DNA of 64,000 nucleotides from Flavobacterium gelatinilyticum (GCF_027111295.1 NZ_CP114287.1:1674001-1738000); one strand, 5' to 3'. Shown: positions 48,473 to 57,514, counted from the first letter of the stretch. Notes: generated by a model not told the origin, from the sequence alone. Translations and numbers: made by a program.

Positions 48473-49489
48473 ATGGCTAAAATTAAGTTAGAGTACATTT
48501 GGTTAGACGGATACGAACCAACTCAAAATCTTAGAAGTAAAACTAAAGTTGAGGAGCATGAAAATTTCAAAGGAACATTAGAAGAGCTTGGAAACTGGTC
48601 ATTTGACGGATCGTCTACAAGACAAGCCGAAGGAGGATCTTCTGACTGTTTATTAGTTCCTGTTGCAATCTATCCTGATCCAACCCGTATTAACGGATGG
48701 TTAGTAATGTGCGAAGTTATGTATGCTGACGGAACACCACACCCTTCTAACGGAAGAGCCACAATTGATGATGATAATGATGATTTCTGGTTTGGTTTTG
48801 AGCAAGAATATTTCATCATGGATACAAAAACACAACTTCCGCTTGGTTTCCCTGTTGGAGGATACCCTGCTCCACAAGGTATGTACTACTGTTCTGTAGG
48901 AGGAAAAAACACTCACGGAAGAAAATTAGTTGAAGAGCATGCAGATTTATGTATCGCTGCCGGAATTAACTTTGAAGGTATCAACCAGGAGGTTGCCTGC
49001 GGACAATGGGAATTCCAGTTATTCGCTAAAGGTGCTAAAAAAGCCGGAGACGAGATCTGGGTTGCACGTTACTTATTAGACCGTTTGACTGAGAAATATG
49101 GTTACTATATCGAATACCACCCTAAACCACTTGGTGATACTGACTGGAATGGTTCTGGTATGCACGCTAACTTCTCTAACACAGTTCTTAGAACATGCGG
49201 TTCTCAGGAAACATACGAGAAAATCTGCGAAGCTTTCCGTCCTGTTACTAAAGAACACATCGAGGTTTACGGAGCTTACAACGATCAGCGTTTAACTGGT
49301 AAACACGAAACTGCTTCTATCAACGATTTCTCTTATGGAGTTTCAGACAGAGGATGTTCTATCAGAATTCCTTTAATGACCGTTCAAAAAGGATGGAAAG
49401 GATGGTTAGAAGACAGAAGACCAGCTTCAAACGGAGATCCTTACAAAATCGCTGCGAGAATCATCAAAACTGTTAACTCAGCGCTATAA
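48473..49489 (+). CDS. Glutamine synthetase beta-grasp domain protein (GSII/eukaryotic-type)
   Basis: A 338-residue short glutamine synthetase. The N-terminal beta-grasp part reads KIKLEYIWLDGYEPTQNLRSK; the catalytic domain has NFEGINQEVACGQWEFQ, NGSGMHANFSN and NDFSYGVSDRGCSIRIP. The order and length match the GSII-like class found in eukaryotes and in some Flavobacteria. It probably serves as a second ammonia-assimilating enzyme. Divergent from GSIII; followed by a strong terminator. Confidence 0.92.
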   Translation: MAKIKLEYIWLDGYEPTQNLRSKTKVEEHENFKGTLEELGNWSFDGSSTRQAEGGSSDCLLVPVAIYPDPTRINGWLVMCEVMYADGTPHPSNGRATIDDDNDDFWFGFEQEYFIMDTKTQLPLGFPVGGYPAPQGMYYCSVGGKNTHGRKLVEEHADLCIAAGINFEGINQEVACGQWEFQLFAKGAKKAGDEIWVARYLLDRLTEKYGYYIEYHPKPLGDTDWNGSGMHANFSNTVLRTCGSQETYEKICEAFRPVTKEHIEVYGAYNDQRLTGKHETASINDFSYGVSDRGCSIRIPLMTVQKGWKGWLEDRRPASNGDPYKIAARIIKTVNSAL

Positions 49490-49516
49490 TTCAAAAAAAT
49501 CCAAAATTATACTGTA

Positions 49517-49551
49517 AAAAGTGCCGGCCTAAATCACCGGCACTTTTTTTA
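49517..49551 (+). terminator. Terminator of the GSII-type gene
   Basis: AAAGTGCCGG and CCGGCACTTT pair around a 9-base loop, followed by a T run. Confidence 0.9.
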
Positions 49552-49645
49552 TGGACAAAACGCAAAAAACACCAAAACTACCTGATTTACATTGTTTTAA
49601 AAAATAACTTTTCGATAACTAAATCTCAGAATAAATTTCATAACT

Positions 49646-49653
49646 TATCTTTG
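49646..49653 (+). promoter_or_regulatory. Candidate -7 element for the TerC-family gene
   Basis: TATCTTTG matches the TAnnTTTG consensus, 22 bases before the start codon. No clear -33 TTG at the expected distance. Confidence 0.4.
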
Positions 49654-49675
49654 TATTTCCTAAAAACAAAATACT

Positions 49676-50644
49676 ATGATAGTCTGGATTGTATTTTTGG
49701 CAGCCGTATTTGTTATTCTGGCTTTAGATTTAGGCGTTTTTAATAAAACGCCCCACATTATCAGCACTAAAGAAGCCAGCAAATGGACGCTCATCTGGGT
49801 TACTTTGTCTTTCCTTTTCTCTGGCGTTATCTATTGGCTTTATTCTACAAATTATATAGATAACCCTGATCATTTAAAACCTGCCGTTGCTTCAATGAAG
49901 TTTATTACGGGGTATTTAATTGAGCTTTCCTTAAGTGTCGACAACATTTTTGTTATTGCCATTATATTCACTTCATTCAAAATTCCGCAAAAGTACCAGC
50001 ACCGTGTATTGTTCTGGGGAATTCTGGGCGCGATTGTTTTTCGCGGTTTGATGATCTTTTTTGGCGTTATGCTTATTAACCGATTCACGTGGACAACCTA
50101 TTTATTTGGAATCTTTCTGGTTTTTACAGCTGCAAAAATGCTTTTTTCAGGAGAAGAAGAAGATTTTCAGCCAAAAGACTCCTTTATATATAAGGCATTA
50201 GGAAAAATTATCCCAATTACTTCTCACATGGAGCACGAGAAGTTTTTTACTGTAACCGAAAAAGGAACAAAAGCTGCCACTCCCCTGTTTGTTGCCCTGA
50301 TTGTAATTGAAGTTATGGATGTTCTTTTTGCCGTAGACAGCGTTCCGGCAATTCTGGCCATTACGTCTGATCCTTTTTTGGTTTTTAGTTCGAATATTTT
50401 TGCCATTCTCGGACTGCGTTCCATGTATTTTTTCCTTGCCAATATGCTGGCGAAATTCAGTTATTTAGAATATAGCCTTGTGGCAATTTTAGCTTTCGTG
50501 GGTTTAAAAATGCTTCTTCACGAATTTATTCACGTTCCGGAATGGGCATCGCTTGGTTTTATTGCCGTTTCGCTATTATTAGGCATTCTGGTTTCGCTTA
50601 AATTTGGACACGAAAAAGAACTTACTGATTCTGATTTGAGTTAA
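49676..50644 (+). CDS. TerC/Alx family membrane protein
   Basis: A 322-residue membrane protein with about nine helices and the TerC signature: LSVDNIFVIAIIFTSFKIP near residue 85, FWGILGAIVFRGLMIFFG near 120 and VVFAVDSVPAILAIT-like text (EVMDVLFAVDSVPAILAITSD) near 220. The paired acidic residues in the two DSVPA-like helices are the family's metal-contact site. Alx/TerC proteins act in manganese or tellurite handling. Likely role: metal export; not proven. Confidence 0.9.
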   Translation: MIVWIVFLAAVFVILALDLGVFNKTPHIISTKEASKWTLIWVTLSFLFSGVIYWLYSTNYIDNPDHLKPAVASMKFITGYLIELSLSVDNIFVIAIIFTSFKIPQKYQHRVLFWGILGAIVFRGLMIFFGVMLINRFTWTTYLFGIFLVFTAAKMLFSGEEEDFQPKDSFIYKALGKIIPITSHMEHEKFFTVTEKGTKAATPLFVALIVIEVMDVLFAVDSVPAILAITSDPFLVFSSNIFAILGLRSMYFFLANMLAKFSYLEYSLVAILAFVGLKMLLHEFIHVPEWASLGFIAVSLLLGILVSLKFGHEKELTDSDLS

Positions 50645-50791
50645 CAAAATTATTCACACGCATATGTGACTGCAAGATAAAACCTTAGGTTATAATTTAT
50701 AACTTTTCTTATATTTTAACAGTCATGTGTAAACAGATACCTATCTAATTGTACTATTTTTATCTCATTATAAATTTTTTAATTCTTTACT

Positions 50792-52618
50792 ATGAGAAAA
50801 AAATACATCTACCTCATTCTATCTTTTTTACTCACTCTTTCTTCATTCAGCCAGAAAGTAACCCTTACACTTACAGCAATTGACAACCAAAACATTAACA
50901 GCGGACCAATTAATTTAGGCAGTAAATCGTCTGCAAGTGTTTCATTGAATGTTACAGTCGAAATGCCTTCGATACCTGGCGATAATGGAACTATAAGCAT
51001 CTATTCTCTTAGCGGCTTAAATGCAAATATTGTTAACGGAGGAAATGGCGGTTCTTTATTTTTTGGCCAGGGAAATTCTGCTGTCCGAGGTTTTAATGTA
51101 ACTCTAAATGCCGGAGATTTTAATACTTCACCTGCATACATTTACGCAGAATATAAAACTTTTTCAGGAGTAGTCTACAAAAGTGCAAACATTTCTGTAA
51201 CAAAAGACGGTGCAAATCCAAACCCGAATCCAAATCCGAACCCAAACCCGAATCCGAACCCTAATCCTAATTTCAAAAACACTTTATGCTGTGATCAAAC
51301 TATTAGATACGGAGACAGACCAGCTCCAATTATTGCTTCTACAGTAGATCCATCAAGAGCTTCAGCTTCATGGCTCAAAATCATTGACAGCAAATTCCCT
51401 AACTCAACGTATACGGGCAGAAATTATTCTCAGGACAAAAGCAATGTCTTAATTACAGACTATTTAACAGAAACAACAACTTTTAAAAGAAGACTGGGTA
51501 TTGATTTTCCTTTTATTGACAGTAACCCAATTACGATAAAAATTGTCCCTACACCAATATTTAATACCATTATAATCGATGGAGGTACAGACGCAAATGG
51601 TTTTGTTGAAATTATGGATTCAAATCCAAAACAAATATACAGCGACAGAGCATCTGCACGAGTAAACTTAAATATTCTTGAAAATCCGTATCATGTACCG
51701 CAATCAAGAGGAGACAGCTATGCCAGCATTGATCGTTATGAATGGCAATATGCAGTAACAAATCAAGGTGACAATGTCTGGGCAAAAAACTGGATTACTA
51801 TCGAAAACGAAAACTCGCCTACATTAGAATATGCTTCTTTAAAAAAGATTCCAAATGCCGAAGACAGTTACTTGGTTATTAGAAGAATTGCCACATATAA
51901 GGAAATAAGCAATGCAAGTAACAGCATAAAAGTTATTTTAAGATCGCTTAAAAATAATAATGTAATATGCTGCGATCAAAATTTAGCTATGGATACTACT
52001 TTAAAACAAATAGAGAGTCCGTCTACCATTACAGGATCTACAGCCACTCTTGATAACATGCAGAATGCCCTAATTACAAGCATCGCTTATCAATGGCAGA
52101 GTCAATCAATATCAAATGGAAGACCAAACCAATATGGTGCATGGACAAATATTGGAGGAGCGACATCTAAAGATTATCTTCCTGCTCCGCTACAATTTGT
52201 TACCGGAAGCAGAGGCGGTATGACTGTAGAAACTACTTATAATTACAGAAGAATTGCAACAATTAACTACAGAATTGGCAGCACAAATTATACTGTAAAA
52301 TCATTTAGTAATGAAGCAAATGTACAGGCAGGAAGATCGTACAGCAGCCCAACATTAATGGTGTATCCAAATCCGGCAACTTCTATTATAAATGTAGAGA
52401 GTACTGCAGCTGATTATCTTTTATCTACCAGAAAAATTACAGTAGCCAATGTAATGGGAGCAACTGTTATTACTAATTTCACTGTTATAAACGAAAATCT
52501 AATCAGCATAGATGTTTCAAATTTAGTAATTGGAACTTACTTTATAAACATTGAAGGTACCGGAGGCAGAAGAGGAGGATCAGGAGGTGCTCAATTTACA
52601 TTTATAAAAACCAACTAA
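50792..52618 (+). CDS. Large T9SS type A cargo protein with Asn-Pro linker
   Basis: A 608-residue exported protein. After a signal peptide (residues 1-21) comes a beta-rich domain, then a low-complexity Asn-Pro repeat (residues 143-160), then two regions each starting with an L/I-CCDQ motif (near 165 and 391), Ig-like in character, and a C-terminal type A sorting domain (VYPNPATSIINVES...GTYFINIE). The linker is encoded by tandem AAYCCR-like codons and could vary by slippage. It should be displayed on or released from the cell surface. No catalytic motif seen. The closing GGRRGGSGG segment is unusual in a sorting domain. Confidence 0.85.
   Translation: MRKKYIYLILSFLLTLSSFSQKVTLTLTAIDNQNINSGPINLGSKSSASVSLNVTVEMPSIPGDNGTISIYSLSGLNANIVNGGNGGSLFFGQGNSAVRGFNVTLNAGDFNTSPAYIYAEYKTFSGVVYKSANISVTKDGANPNPNPNPNPNPNPNPNPNFKNTLCCDQTIRYGDRPAPIIASTVDPSRASASWLKIIDSKFPNSTYTGRNYSQDKSNVLITDYLTETTTFKRRLGIDFPFIDSNPITIKIVPTPIFNTIIIDGGTDANGFVEIMDSNPKQIYSDRASARVNLNILENPYHVPQSRGDSYASIDRYEWQYAVTNQGDNVWAKNWITIENENSPTLEYASLKKIPNAEDSYLVIRRIATYKEISNASNSIKVILRSLKNNNVICCDQNLAMDTTLKQIESPSTITGSTATLDNMQNALITSIAYQWQSQSISNGRPNQYGAWTNIGGATSKDYLPAPLQFVTGSRGGMTVETTYNYRRIATINYRIGSTNYTVKSFSNEANVQAGRSYSSPTLMVYPNPATSIINVESTAADYLLSTRKITVANVMGATVITNFTVINENLISIDVSNLVIGTYFINIEGTGGRRGGSGGAQFTFIKTN
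51210..51272 (+). repeat. Microsatellite encoding Asn-Pro repeats
   Basis: Tandem six-base units of AAYCCN type encode at least eight Asn-Pro pairs in the T9SS cargo gene. The third codon positions vary, so the repeat is partly degenerate, yet it could still slip and change linker length in frame. Confidence 0.7.
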
Positions 52619-52630
52619 TATTTACAAAAA

Positions 52631-52657
52631 AAAGGAGATCTCACGATCTCCTTTTTT
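52631..52657 (+). terminator. Terminator of the T9SS cargo gene
   Basis: AAGGAGATC and GATCTCCTT pair around TCAC and are followed by a T run. It may also serve the convergent lipoprotein gene. Confidence 0.85.
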
Positions 52658-52674
52658 ACATTATTTGAAGCTTA

Positions 52675-53202
52675 TTAATTAAGCTTTTGAACATTGCTAT
52701 CATCAATATTATATTTCTTGATTACTGCATTATAATCTGAGTAGTCTGTCTTACTTACTGATTTACTAGTAAAACTAGCAGGAAGTATTATAATTCTAAA
52801 TGTTTGATTATCCAAATATTCAGGAGTAGTTTCTAAATCATAGTTTGCTCTTGCATATATTTTAAAATCTACTTTACTAAAGTCGAAATCATAATCCAAT
52901 TCACGATTATTAGTTAAGTAAATAGTTCTTGGAATGAGCTGCCAAATTGGAGTATTTGCGTCAATTGTGCCTATCAATCTATAAACTAAAACAGTACTTG
53001 CATCAGCTATTCTTGGATTAAATGTCCCAGATATATTAAATCCATCATCTTCATTGAATCCAAAATCTTTATTAAAGATTTCAAAAACTTTATTAGCACT
53101 TTCTCCATCATATCCCGGAGGCCCCGGAGGCCCTTCCGGTCCTTCGCAGCTAGTAAAAGCGACTAATCCAACAATCGCAAATAAGGTAAGTATCTTTTTC
53201 AT
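52675..53202 (-). CDS. Collagen-like-start lipoprotein
   Basis: A 175-residue lipoprotein with lipobox FTSC (Cys19). Directly after the Cys come about four Gly-X-Y triplets (GPEGPPGPPGYDG), a collagen-like start seen in many short Bacteroidota lipoproteins. The remaining 140 residues are beta-rich with several Tyr/Asp residues. It is probably surface- or periplasm-anchored. Family not otherwise recognised. Confidence 0.75.
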   Translation of the reverse strand: MKKILTLFAIVGLVAFTSCEGPEGPPGPPGYDGESANKVFEIFNKDFGFNEDDGFNISGTFNPRIADASTVLVYRLIGTIDANTPIWQLIPRTIYLTNNRELDYDFDFSKVDFKIYARANYDLETTPEYLDNQTFRIIILPASFTSKSVSKTDYSDYNAVIKKYNIDDSNVQKLN

Positions 53203-53293
53203 AATATATCTTTTTTAAAATTTGTTATACTAAAGGTATTCCAAAAATCAAACCAAAAAAAATCTTTAGACCTAAAATTGCGTATTTTTTAGA

Positions 53294-54163
53294 TTACTTT
53301 TTTGTAACCAATTGGTTTTTAAGCAATATTTTATTAAAAAACAAGGCATGGTAGGGCAGTGAATTTTCCCAGTAATCCCAAGTATGTGCTCCCGGACGTT
53401 CGGTATAATCGTGCTCTATTTTGTTGTAAACCATTCGGCGGTGCAGCTCTCTGTTAGGTTCAATTAAAAAATCGTCAACACCGCAATCTATAATTAAAGG
53501 GAGTTTGTTGACTTTTATTTTATCAAGCATTCCAAGAACAGCATGTTGTTCGTACATTTCGGTGCTGCCGCTTTTATCTCCAAAAACAGGCTGCATTAAT
53601 TTTACGACCTGAGCAGACGAATCTCTGTTCAGCATTGTACTCATATCTACTGCTCCGCTCATGCTTCCGGCTGCACAGAATAAATCAGGGTGTCGGGTTG
53701 AAAGGTATAAAGCACCGTGTCCGCCCATTGAAAGTCCGGTGATTACTCTTCCGGTTCTGTTGCTTATGGTTTTGTAGGTTTGATCTACTTTCTGGATTAC
53801 TTCTTTGGTAATAAAAGTTTCGAACTGGCTTTCTTTATTCACAGGACTGTCCAGATAAAAACTAAAGGTTTCACCTTCGGGCATTACTATAATAAGGTTA
53901 TACTGATCAGAAAGGTTCTGAACTAATTTTTTGTTTGGTGTATTTTTTAACCAGTCACTAAAGTGCCCGTAAGCTCCGTGTAATAGATACATTACCGGAA
54001 AAGCGGTTTTACTTTTGGCGTATGTATTGGGTAACACTACCGCTGCTTTGTAGGTTTTGCCCATTGCCGTACTGGCAATTTGCAAGGTGTCTACTTTTGC
54101 AGCATAAGACAGGGACGAGATACACAGAAAAAGGGCAAATACAAGGATTTTAAAGTTTTTCAT
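53294..54163 (-). CDS. Exported esterase, alpha/beta hydrolase fold (esterase D-like)
   Basis: A 289-residue enzyme with a signal peptide (residues 1-22, ending SYAA). YLLHGAYGHFSDW near residue 65 is the oxyanion region, GLSMGGHGALYLS near 145 holds the nucleophile Ser, CGVDDFL holds an acidic residue, and GAHTWDYWENSLPYH near 260 holds the catalytic His. It resembles tannase/feruloyl-esterase-like acetyl esterases. The frame opens 51 codons earlier at GTG; the ATG at 54163 gives the signal peptide. The AraC gene upstream is in the same direction and may control it. Confidence 0.88.
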   Translation of the reverse strand: MKNFKILVFALFLCISSLSYAAKVDTLQIASTAMGKTYKAAVVLPNTYAKSKTAFPVMYLLHGAYGHFSDWLKNTPNKKLVQNLSDQYNLIIVMPEGETFSFYLDSPVNKESQFETFITKEVIQKVDQTYKTISNRTGRVITGLSMGGHGALYLSTRHPDLFCAAGSMSGAVDMSTMLNRDSSAQVVKLMQPVFGDKSGSTEMYEQHAVLGMLDKIKVNKLPLIIDCGVDDFLIEPNRELHRRMVYNKIEHDYTERPGAHTWDYWENSLPYHALFFNKILLKNQLVTKK

Positions 54164-54257
54164 TTTTACATTTTTTCGGTTAGGGATGTAAATATACCCT
54201 TTTCCGACTAAACTATATGAAAAATCCGACTGGCTTTTAACCAATCGGATTCTTAAT

Positions 54258-54290
54258 TTTTTCTGCAACGAATTCACAAATGATACTAAT
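54258..54290. repeat. Degenerate palindrome fragment (CGAATTCAC type)
   Basis: CTGCAACGAATTCACAAATG with a mirrored remnant ATTGCAG. Possible decayed copy of the family seen at 9775 and 29203. Confidence 0.35.
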
Positions 54291-54343
54291 TGCAGGACTT
54301 GGTAAAAAATAGCCACGACCCGAGCGATAGCATCAAAAAAACA

Positions 54344-55216
54344 TCAGCTAATAATAATCTTATGTTCCTGACGGTATTGTGAGGCGCTTTTACCTGTATA
54401 TTGTTTGAATGATTTACTAAAGTGACTGAAGTTATTAAAACCGCTTTCGTAACAAACCTCATTTATACTCATTGGTTTTTCGGCCAATAGTTTTGAAGCG
54501 TGTACCAAACGATATTCGTTTACAAATTCGGTAAAAGTTTTGCTTGAAATCTTTTTAAAATAACGGCAGAAAGAAGGCGTAGTCATGCTTACGAGACTCG
54601 AAACCTCATCGATGGCAATCGATTCCTGAAAATGATCTTTTACGTAATTAAAAACCACGTTCATACGATCGCTGTCCTGTGTCTGCAGTTCGATTGCAAA
54701 ACCGTCGGCATTGAGCATCGTGTATTCATCTGCCGAATCGAGTTCGTCCAGAATACTCAACAATGTCAACAGACGTTCAAACGGCTGCTGCTCGTCCATC
54801 GATTCAATCTTCTTCCCGATTCTTTTTTTTGTTTCGCCGCCAAAAGCGATACCGCCTTTGGCCTGACTCAAAATGTTCTGAATCTTTTTCATTTCCGGAA
54901 CTCCAAAAAAACCATTTCCTAAAAACTCCGGTTTAATATGGATCACGGTTTCGGTCGTGTTTCCGGTTTGTTCGTTCGTAAAACCGCAATGCGGTAAATT
55001 TGAGCCTATCAGAATCAAACTCCCATTGGTATAATAAGAAACATGGCTTCCTATTTGTCTCTTCCCTGCCCCGCCATTTATATACACCAACTCGATTTCT
55101 GGATGGTAATGCCACAAATGAGCTTTACTATTGGTCTTTTCGGCGTGTTTCGTGTAGGTAAAAGAACTTCCGTATGAGTTAGTTATCACTTCAAGAGCTG
55201 GGGCGTTTGCTTTCAT
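54344..55216 (-). CDS. AraC family transcriptional regulator with cupin sensor domain
   Basis: A 290-residue regulator. Residues 28-105 are a cupin-like ligand-binding domain (HLWHYHPEIELVYINGGAGKRQIG, NGSLILIGSNLPH), and residues 185-285 are two helix-turn-helix motifs of the AraC class (AIDEVSSLVSMTTPSFCRYFKK and SINEVCYESGFNNFSHFSKSFKQYTGKSASQYR). It likely senses a sugar or related metabolite. The esterase gene follows in the same direction. Its start lies 62 bases from the first of five copies of a conserved upstream word used by the small exported-protein genes. Confidence 0.9.
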   Translation of the reverse strand: MKANAPALEVITNSYGSSFTYTKHAEKTNSKAHLWHYHPEIELVYINGGAGKRQIGSHVSYYTNGSLILIGSNLPHCGFTNEQTGNTTETVIHIKPEFLGNGFFGVPEMKKIQNILSQAKGGIAFGGETKKRIGKKIESMDEQQPFERLLTLLSILDELDSADEYTMLNADGFAIELQTQDSDRMNVVFNYVKDHFQESIAIDEVSSLVSMTTPSFCRYFKKISSKTFTEFVNEYRLVHASKLLAEKPMSINEVCYESGFNNFSHFSKSFKQYTGKSASQYRQEHKIIIS

Positions 55217-55278
55217 GATAATTATCTTTAAAAAATAAGAGCAAAATTAACAAAATTAGTTAAAAAAATTCAGTTTTT

Positions 55279-55303
55279 AACCTATAACGGTTTCGTAAAT
55301 GAG
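55279..55303 (+). promoter_or_regulatory. Orphan copy of the conserved upstream word
   Basis: The same 25-base word (with core AACGGTTTCGTAAATGAG) that precedes three of the small-protein genes, here with no gene at the usual distance. A partial TTTTTTACAGG match lies about 80 bases downstream. Either a decayed cassette or a site shared with the AraC gene. Confidence 0.5.
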
Positions 55304-55411
55304 GATAATGCATTAAAATTAACATATAGTCAATGGCAAATTATTAGCAAAACGGAACTTTTTTACAGGTATGGTATTTTTATTCGTCTTTTTTTTCACA
55401 AATCACATTAA

Positions 55412-55443
55412 TTGTGCCATTTTATGCAAATACACTATTTTTG
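55412..55443 (+). promoter_or_regulatory. Candidate promoter upstream of the small-protein array
   Basis: TTG (55412-55414), 21-base spacer, then TATTTTTG (55436-55443). This fits the Flavobacterium TTG/TAnnTTTG consensus. It is 225 bases before the first array gene, so it would give a long leader. Confidence 0.45.
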
Positions 55444-55471
55444 TAGGAAAACAGGAAGTTTTAAGAAAATA

Positions 55472-55668
55472 ACGTTTTCGTAAAAACATTGCAGAATAAC
55501 AGCCTAATTAACTAAAACACCTAAAATAATTCAAATTTTAACATATAACGGTTTCGTAAATGAGAATATAGCACATAAATAGGAAAATAGAGTTGTGTTT
55601 AAAAAAGAACTGCCGTACTAATTTTACATCCAGAAAAATGAACTAAAAATTTAAACACAATAGATTAT
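55472..55668 (+). promoter_or_regulatory. Conserved upstream module, copy 1
   Basis: In order: an imperfect palindrome starting ACGTTTTCGTAAAAAC (55472), an AT-rich block with CCTAATTAAC and AAAACACCTAA, the conserved word at 55540-55564 (core AACGGTTTCGTAAATGAG), GGAAAATAGAG, a TTG at 55593, a 23-base spacer, and TAATTTTACATC (55619). The same order and the same internal distances are found before genes 2 and 3. Confidence 0.65.
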
Positions 55669-56025
55669 ATGAAATCGATTTTAAAATTAAGTTTAGTATG
55701 TGCAGTACTTTTATCAGGAGTTAGTACTTATGCAATTGATGGTGGAAATGCTTTTAACTTACACGTTTTAAAAGCTAAAGGAAAATTAATAACGTTTGCT
55801 ATGAACCAGGTTCAAAAAGCAAGCATTAGTATATATGACAAAAACGGAAGCTTACTTTATTCTGAAAAAGCTACAGGTAAAGAAGGTATCTTAAGAACTT
55901 TCAGCTTAGAAGAATTCCCGGCTGGAACTTACTTTTTGGAAATCGAAGATGCTAACAAAAAAGCAAGACACGAAATTACAATTACAGCAGAAAATACAGT
56001 TTTATCAACAACTGCTCTTAAATAA
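55669..56025 (+). CDS. Small exported protein, array member 1 (DUF3244 / T9SS sorting-domain-like)
   Basis: A 118-residue protein with a signal peptide (residues 1-22, ending TYA). The mature part has an AIDGG start, then a beta-sandwich-like domain: ISIYDKNGSLLYSE, then ILRTFSLEEFPAGTYFLEIED and KKARHEITI. This resembles DUF3244 and stand-alone T9SS sorting domains, but without a passenger. It differs from member 2 at about 17 of 117 aligned positions. First of four tandem paralogues with shared control modules. Role unknown; a structural or surface role is possible. Confidence 0.85.
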   Translation: MKSILKLSLVCAVLLSGVSTYAIDGGNAFNLHVLKAKGKLITFAMNQVQKASISIYDKNGSLLYSEKATGKEGILRTFSLEEFPAGTYFLEIEDANKKARHEITITAENTVLSTTALK

Positions 56026-56083
56026 AAAATCTGGCATACTTTATGTATGCTAAAAAATATAAGCACAGCAATGTGCTGCAAAA

Positions 56084-56186
56084 GTTATACTTCTCATAAA
56101 GGTATAAATAAGGTTAGATAGTTAGTAAAGTTTAAAAACGCAAGTTTTAGAAACAGCTCTTTGTGGTTATTGAGCTGTTTTTTTTT
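56084..56186 (+). terminator. Conserved 3' UTR with terminator, copy 1
   Basis: A small hairpin (TTATAC...GTATAA), then GGTTAGATAGTTAGTAAAG, then the terminator at 56152-56186 where AACAGCTC pairs with GAGCTGTT around a 12-base loop and a T run follows. Near-identical blocks follow genes 2 and 3. Confidence 0.8.
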
Positions 56187-56254
56187 GCTCTTTACTTTTT
56201 TGAAAACCCATCTCTTTTAAATTGTTTCTGGCAGACTTTCTTTTTTAGGTCTGG

Positions 56255-56650
56255 AAAATTGCTTCACGCAGATTTTGCTTCCCTTTCTTATATATAGGTG
56301 CAAATTTTGTTTCACGCAGATTTCGCGGATCGGGCAGATTTTTTGATTTTGCAGATTTTTTTATTCTGCTCTTTATCAAATGCAGATTCTAAAAATCGCT
56401 TCGCGCAGATTTACTTCTCCTTCTTATATATAGGTGCAAATTTTGTTTCACGCAGATTTCGCGGATCGGGCAGATTTTTTGATTTTACTGAATTTCTTAT
56501 TCTGCTCTTTATTAAATGAGATTTAAAAAATTGCTTCACGCAGATTTTACTTCTCTTTCTTATATATAGGTGTAACCTTTTTGTTTCACGCAGATTTTGC
56601 AGATCAGACAGATTTTTATTTTTTCCGGACCTATTTCTATATAGATATAA
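56255..56650. repeat. Tandem ~135-base repeats (three copies)
   Basis: Three units beginning GCTTC(A/G)CGCAGATT at about 56261, 56398 and 56533. Each also has CTTATATATAGGTG and TTTCACGCAGATTT. The first two share GCGGATCGGGCAGA; the third is more degenerate. They fill the gap between array genes 1 and 2 and encode nothing convincing. Confidence 0.75.
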
Positions 56651-56898
56651 AAGTAAAATTGTTTCCATAGGTTTGGGCTGCAGGTTTTAAATACTTTCAA
56701 ATACTGAAATCATTTATGCCTTTTTCTCTCCTTTACGCAGTTTTTACATAAAGACAATCCAAAACCACCTAAAATCCAGTGGATGAAATCTGAATTTTGA
56801 GACCAAAATTTGAAAATTTGCTTATGTAATTTATTTTCATAACAATAATTACGAAAACAATAAAATTTATAACTATAAATTATGCATAAAGCAAATTG
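56651..56898. other. AT-rich spacer between the tandem repeats and upstream module copy 2
   Basis: No gene, repeat or strong hairpin is visible in these 248 bases. Confidence 0.4.
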
Positions 56899-57092
56899 GC
56901 AATATTACCAAAACATTAAAAAATAATAAGTGAATTAACAAAAACACCTCATTTAATGCAAAAATTAACCTATAACGGTTTCGTAAATGAGAATATAGCA
57001 TATAAATAGGAAAATAGAGTTGATAAAAAAAACATATACCCACAGTAATTTTACATCAGAGAATTAGAGTTAATAACATAAAACTAAATAGA
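56899..57092 (+). promoter_or_regulatory. Conserved upstream module, copy 2
   Basis: Same order as copy 1: GAATTAACAAAAACACCTC, the conserved word at 56967-56991, GGAAAATAGAG, TTG at 57020, a 23-base spacer and TAATTTTACATC at 57046. The left half of the upstream palindrome is diverged. Confidence 0.65.
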
Positions 57093-57446
57093 ATGAAAAA
57101 GGTTGCAAAATTGAGTTTAGTATGTGCGGTACTTTTATCAGGTTTAAGTACTTACGCAATTGATGGTGGAAGCGCTTTTAACTTACACGTAATAAAAGCG
57201 AACGGAAAAGTAATAACATTTGCTATGAACCAGGTTCAAAAAGCAAGTATTAGTATATATGACAAAAACGGAAATTTGATTTATTCTGAAAATGCTACTG
57301 GTAAAGAAGGTATCTTAAGAACTTTCAGCTTAGAAGAATTTCCTGCCGGAACTTACTTTTTGGAAATCGAAGATGCTAACAAAAAAGCAAGACACGAAAT
57401 TACAATTACACCAAGTGCAACAATTTTGTCTCCAAAAGCACTTTAA
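57093..57446 (+). CDS. Small exported protein, array member 2
   Basis: A 117-residue protein nearly identical to member 1: signal peptide ending TYA, AIDGGSAFNLHVIK, and the conserved ISIYDKNGNLIYSE and ILRTFSLEEFPAGTYFLEIED blocks. The last ten residues differ most. Probable product of a recent duplication; the flanking modules are duplicated with the gene. Confidence 0.85.
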   Translation: MKKVAKLSLVCAVLLSGLSTYAIDGGSAFNLHVIKANGKVITFAMNQVQKASISIYDKNGNLIYSENATGKEGILRTFSLEEFPAGTYFLEIEDANKKARHEITITPSATILSPKAL

Positions 57447-57514
57447 GAAACAAACAGATTTTCTGTAAAAATATAGCGGCAACGCTAAAAATTTTATACT
57501 CTCACACAGTATAA

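Noticed and set aside
55217..55278. Gene between AraC and the orphan motif
   Set aside because: No ORF of meaningful length; only A/T-rich DNA.
56298..56668. ORFs on both strands inside the ~135-base repeats
   Set aside because: They arise from the repeat sequence, have low-complexity composition and lack start signals.
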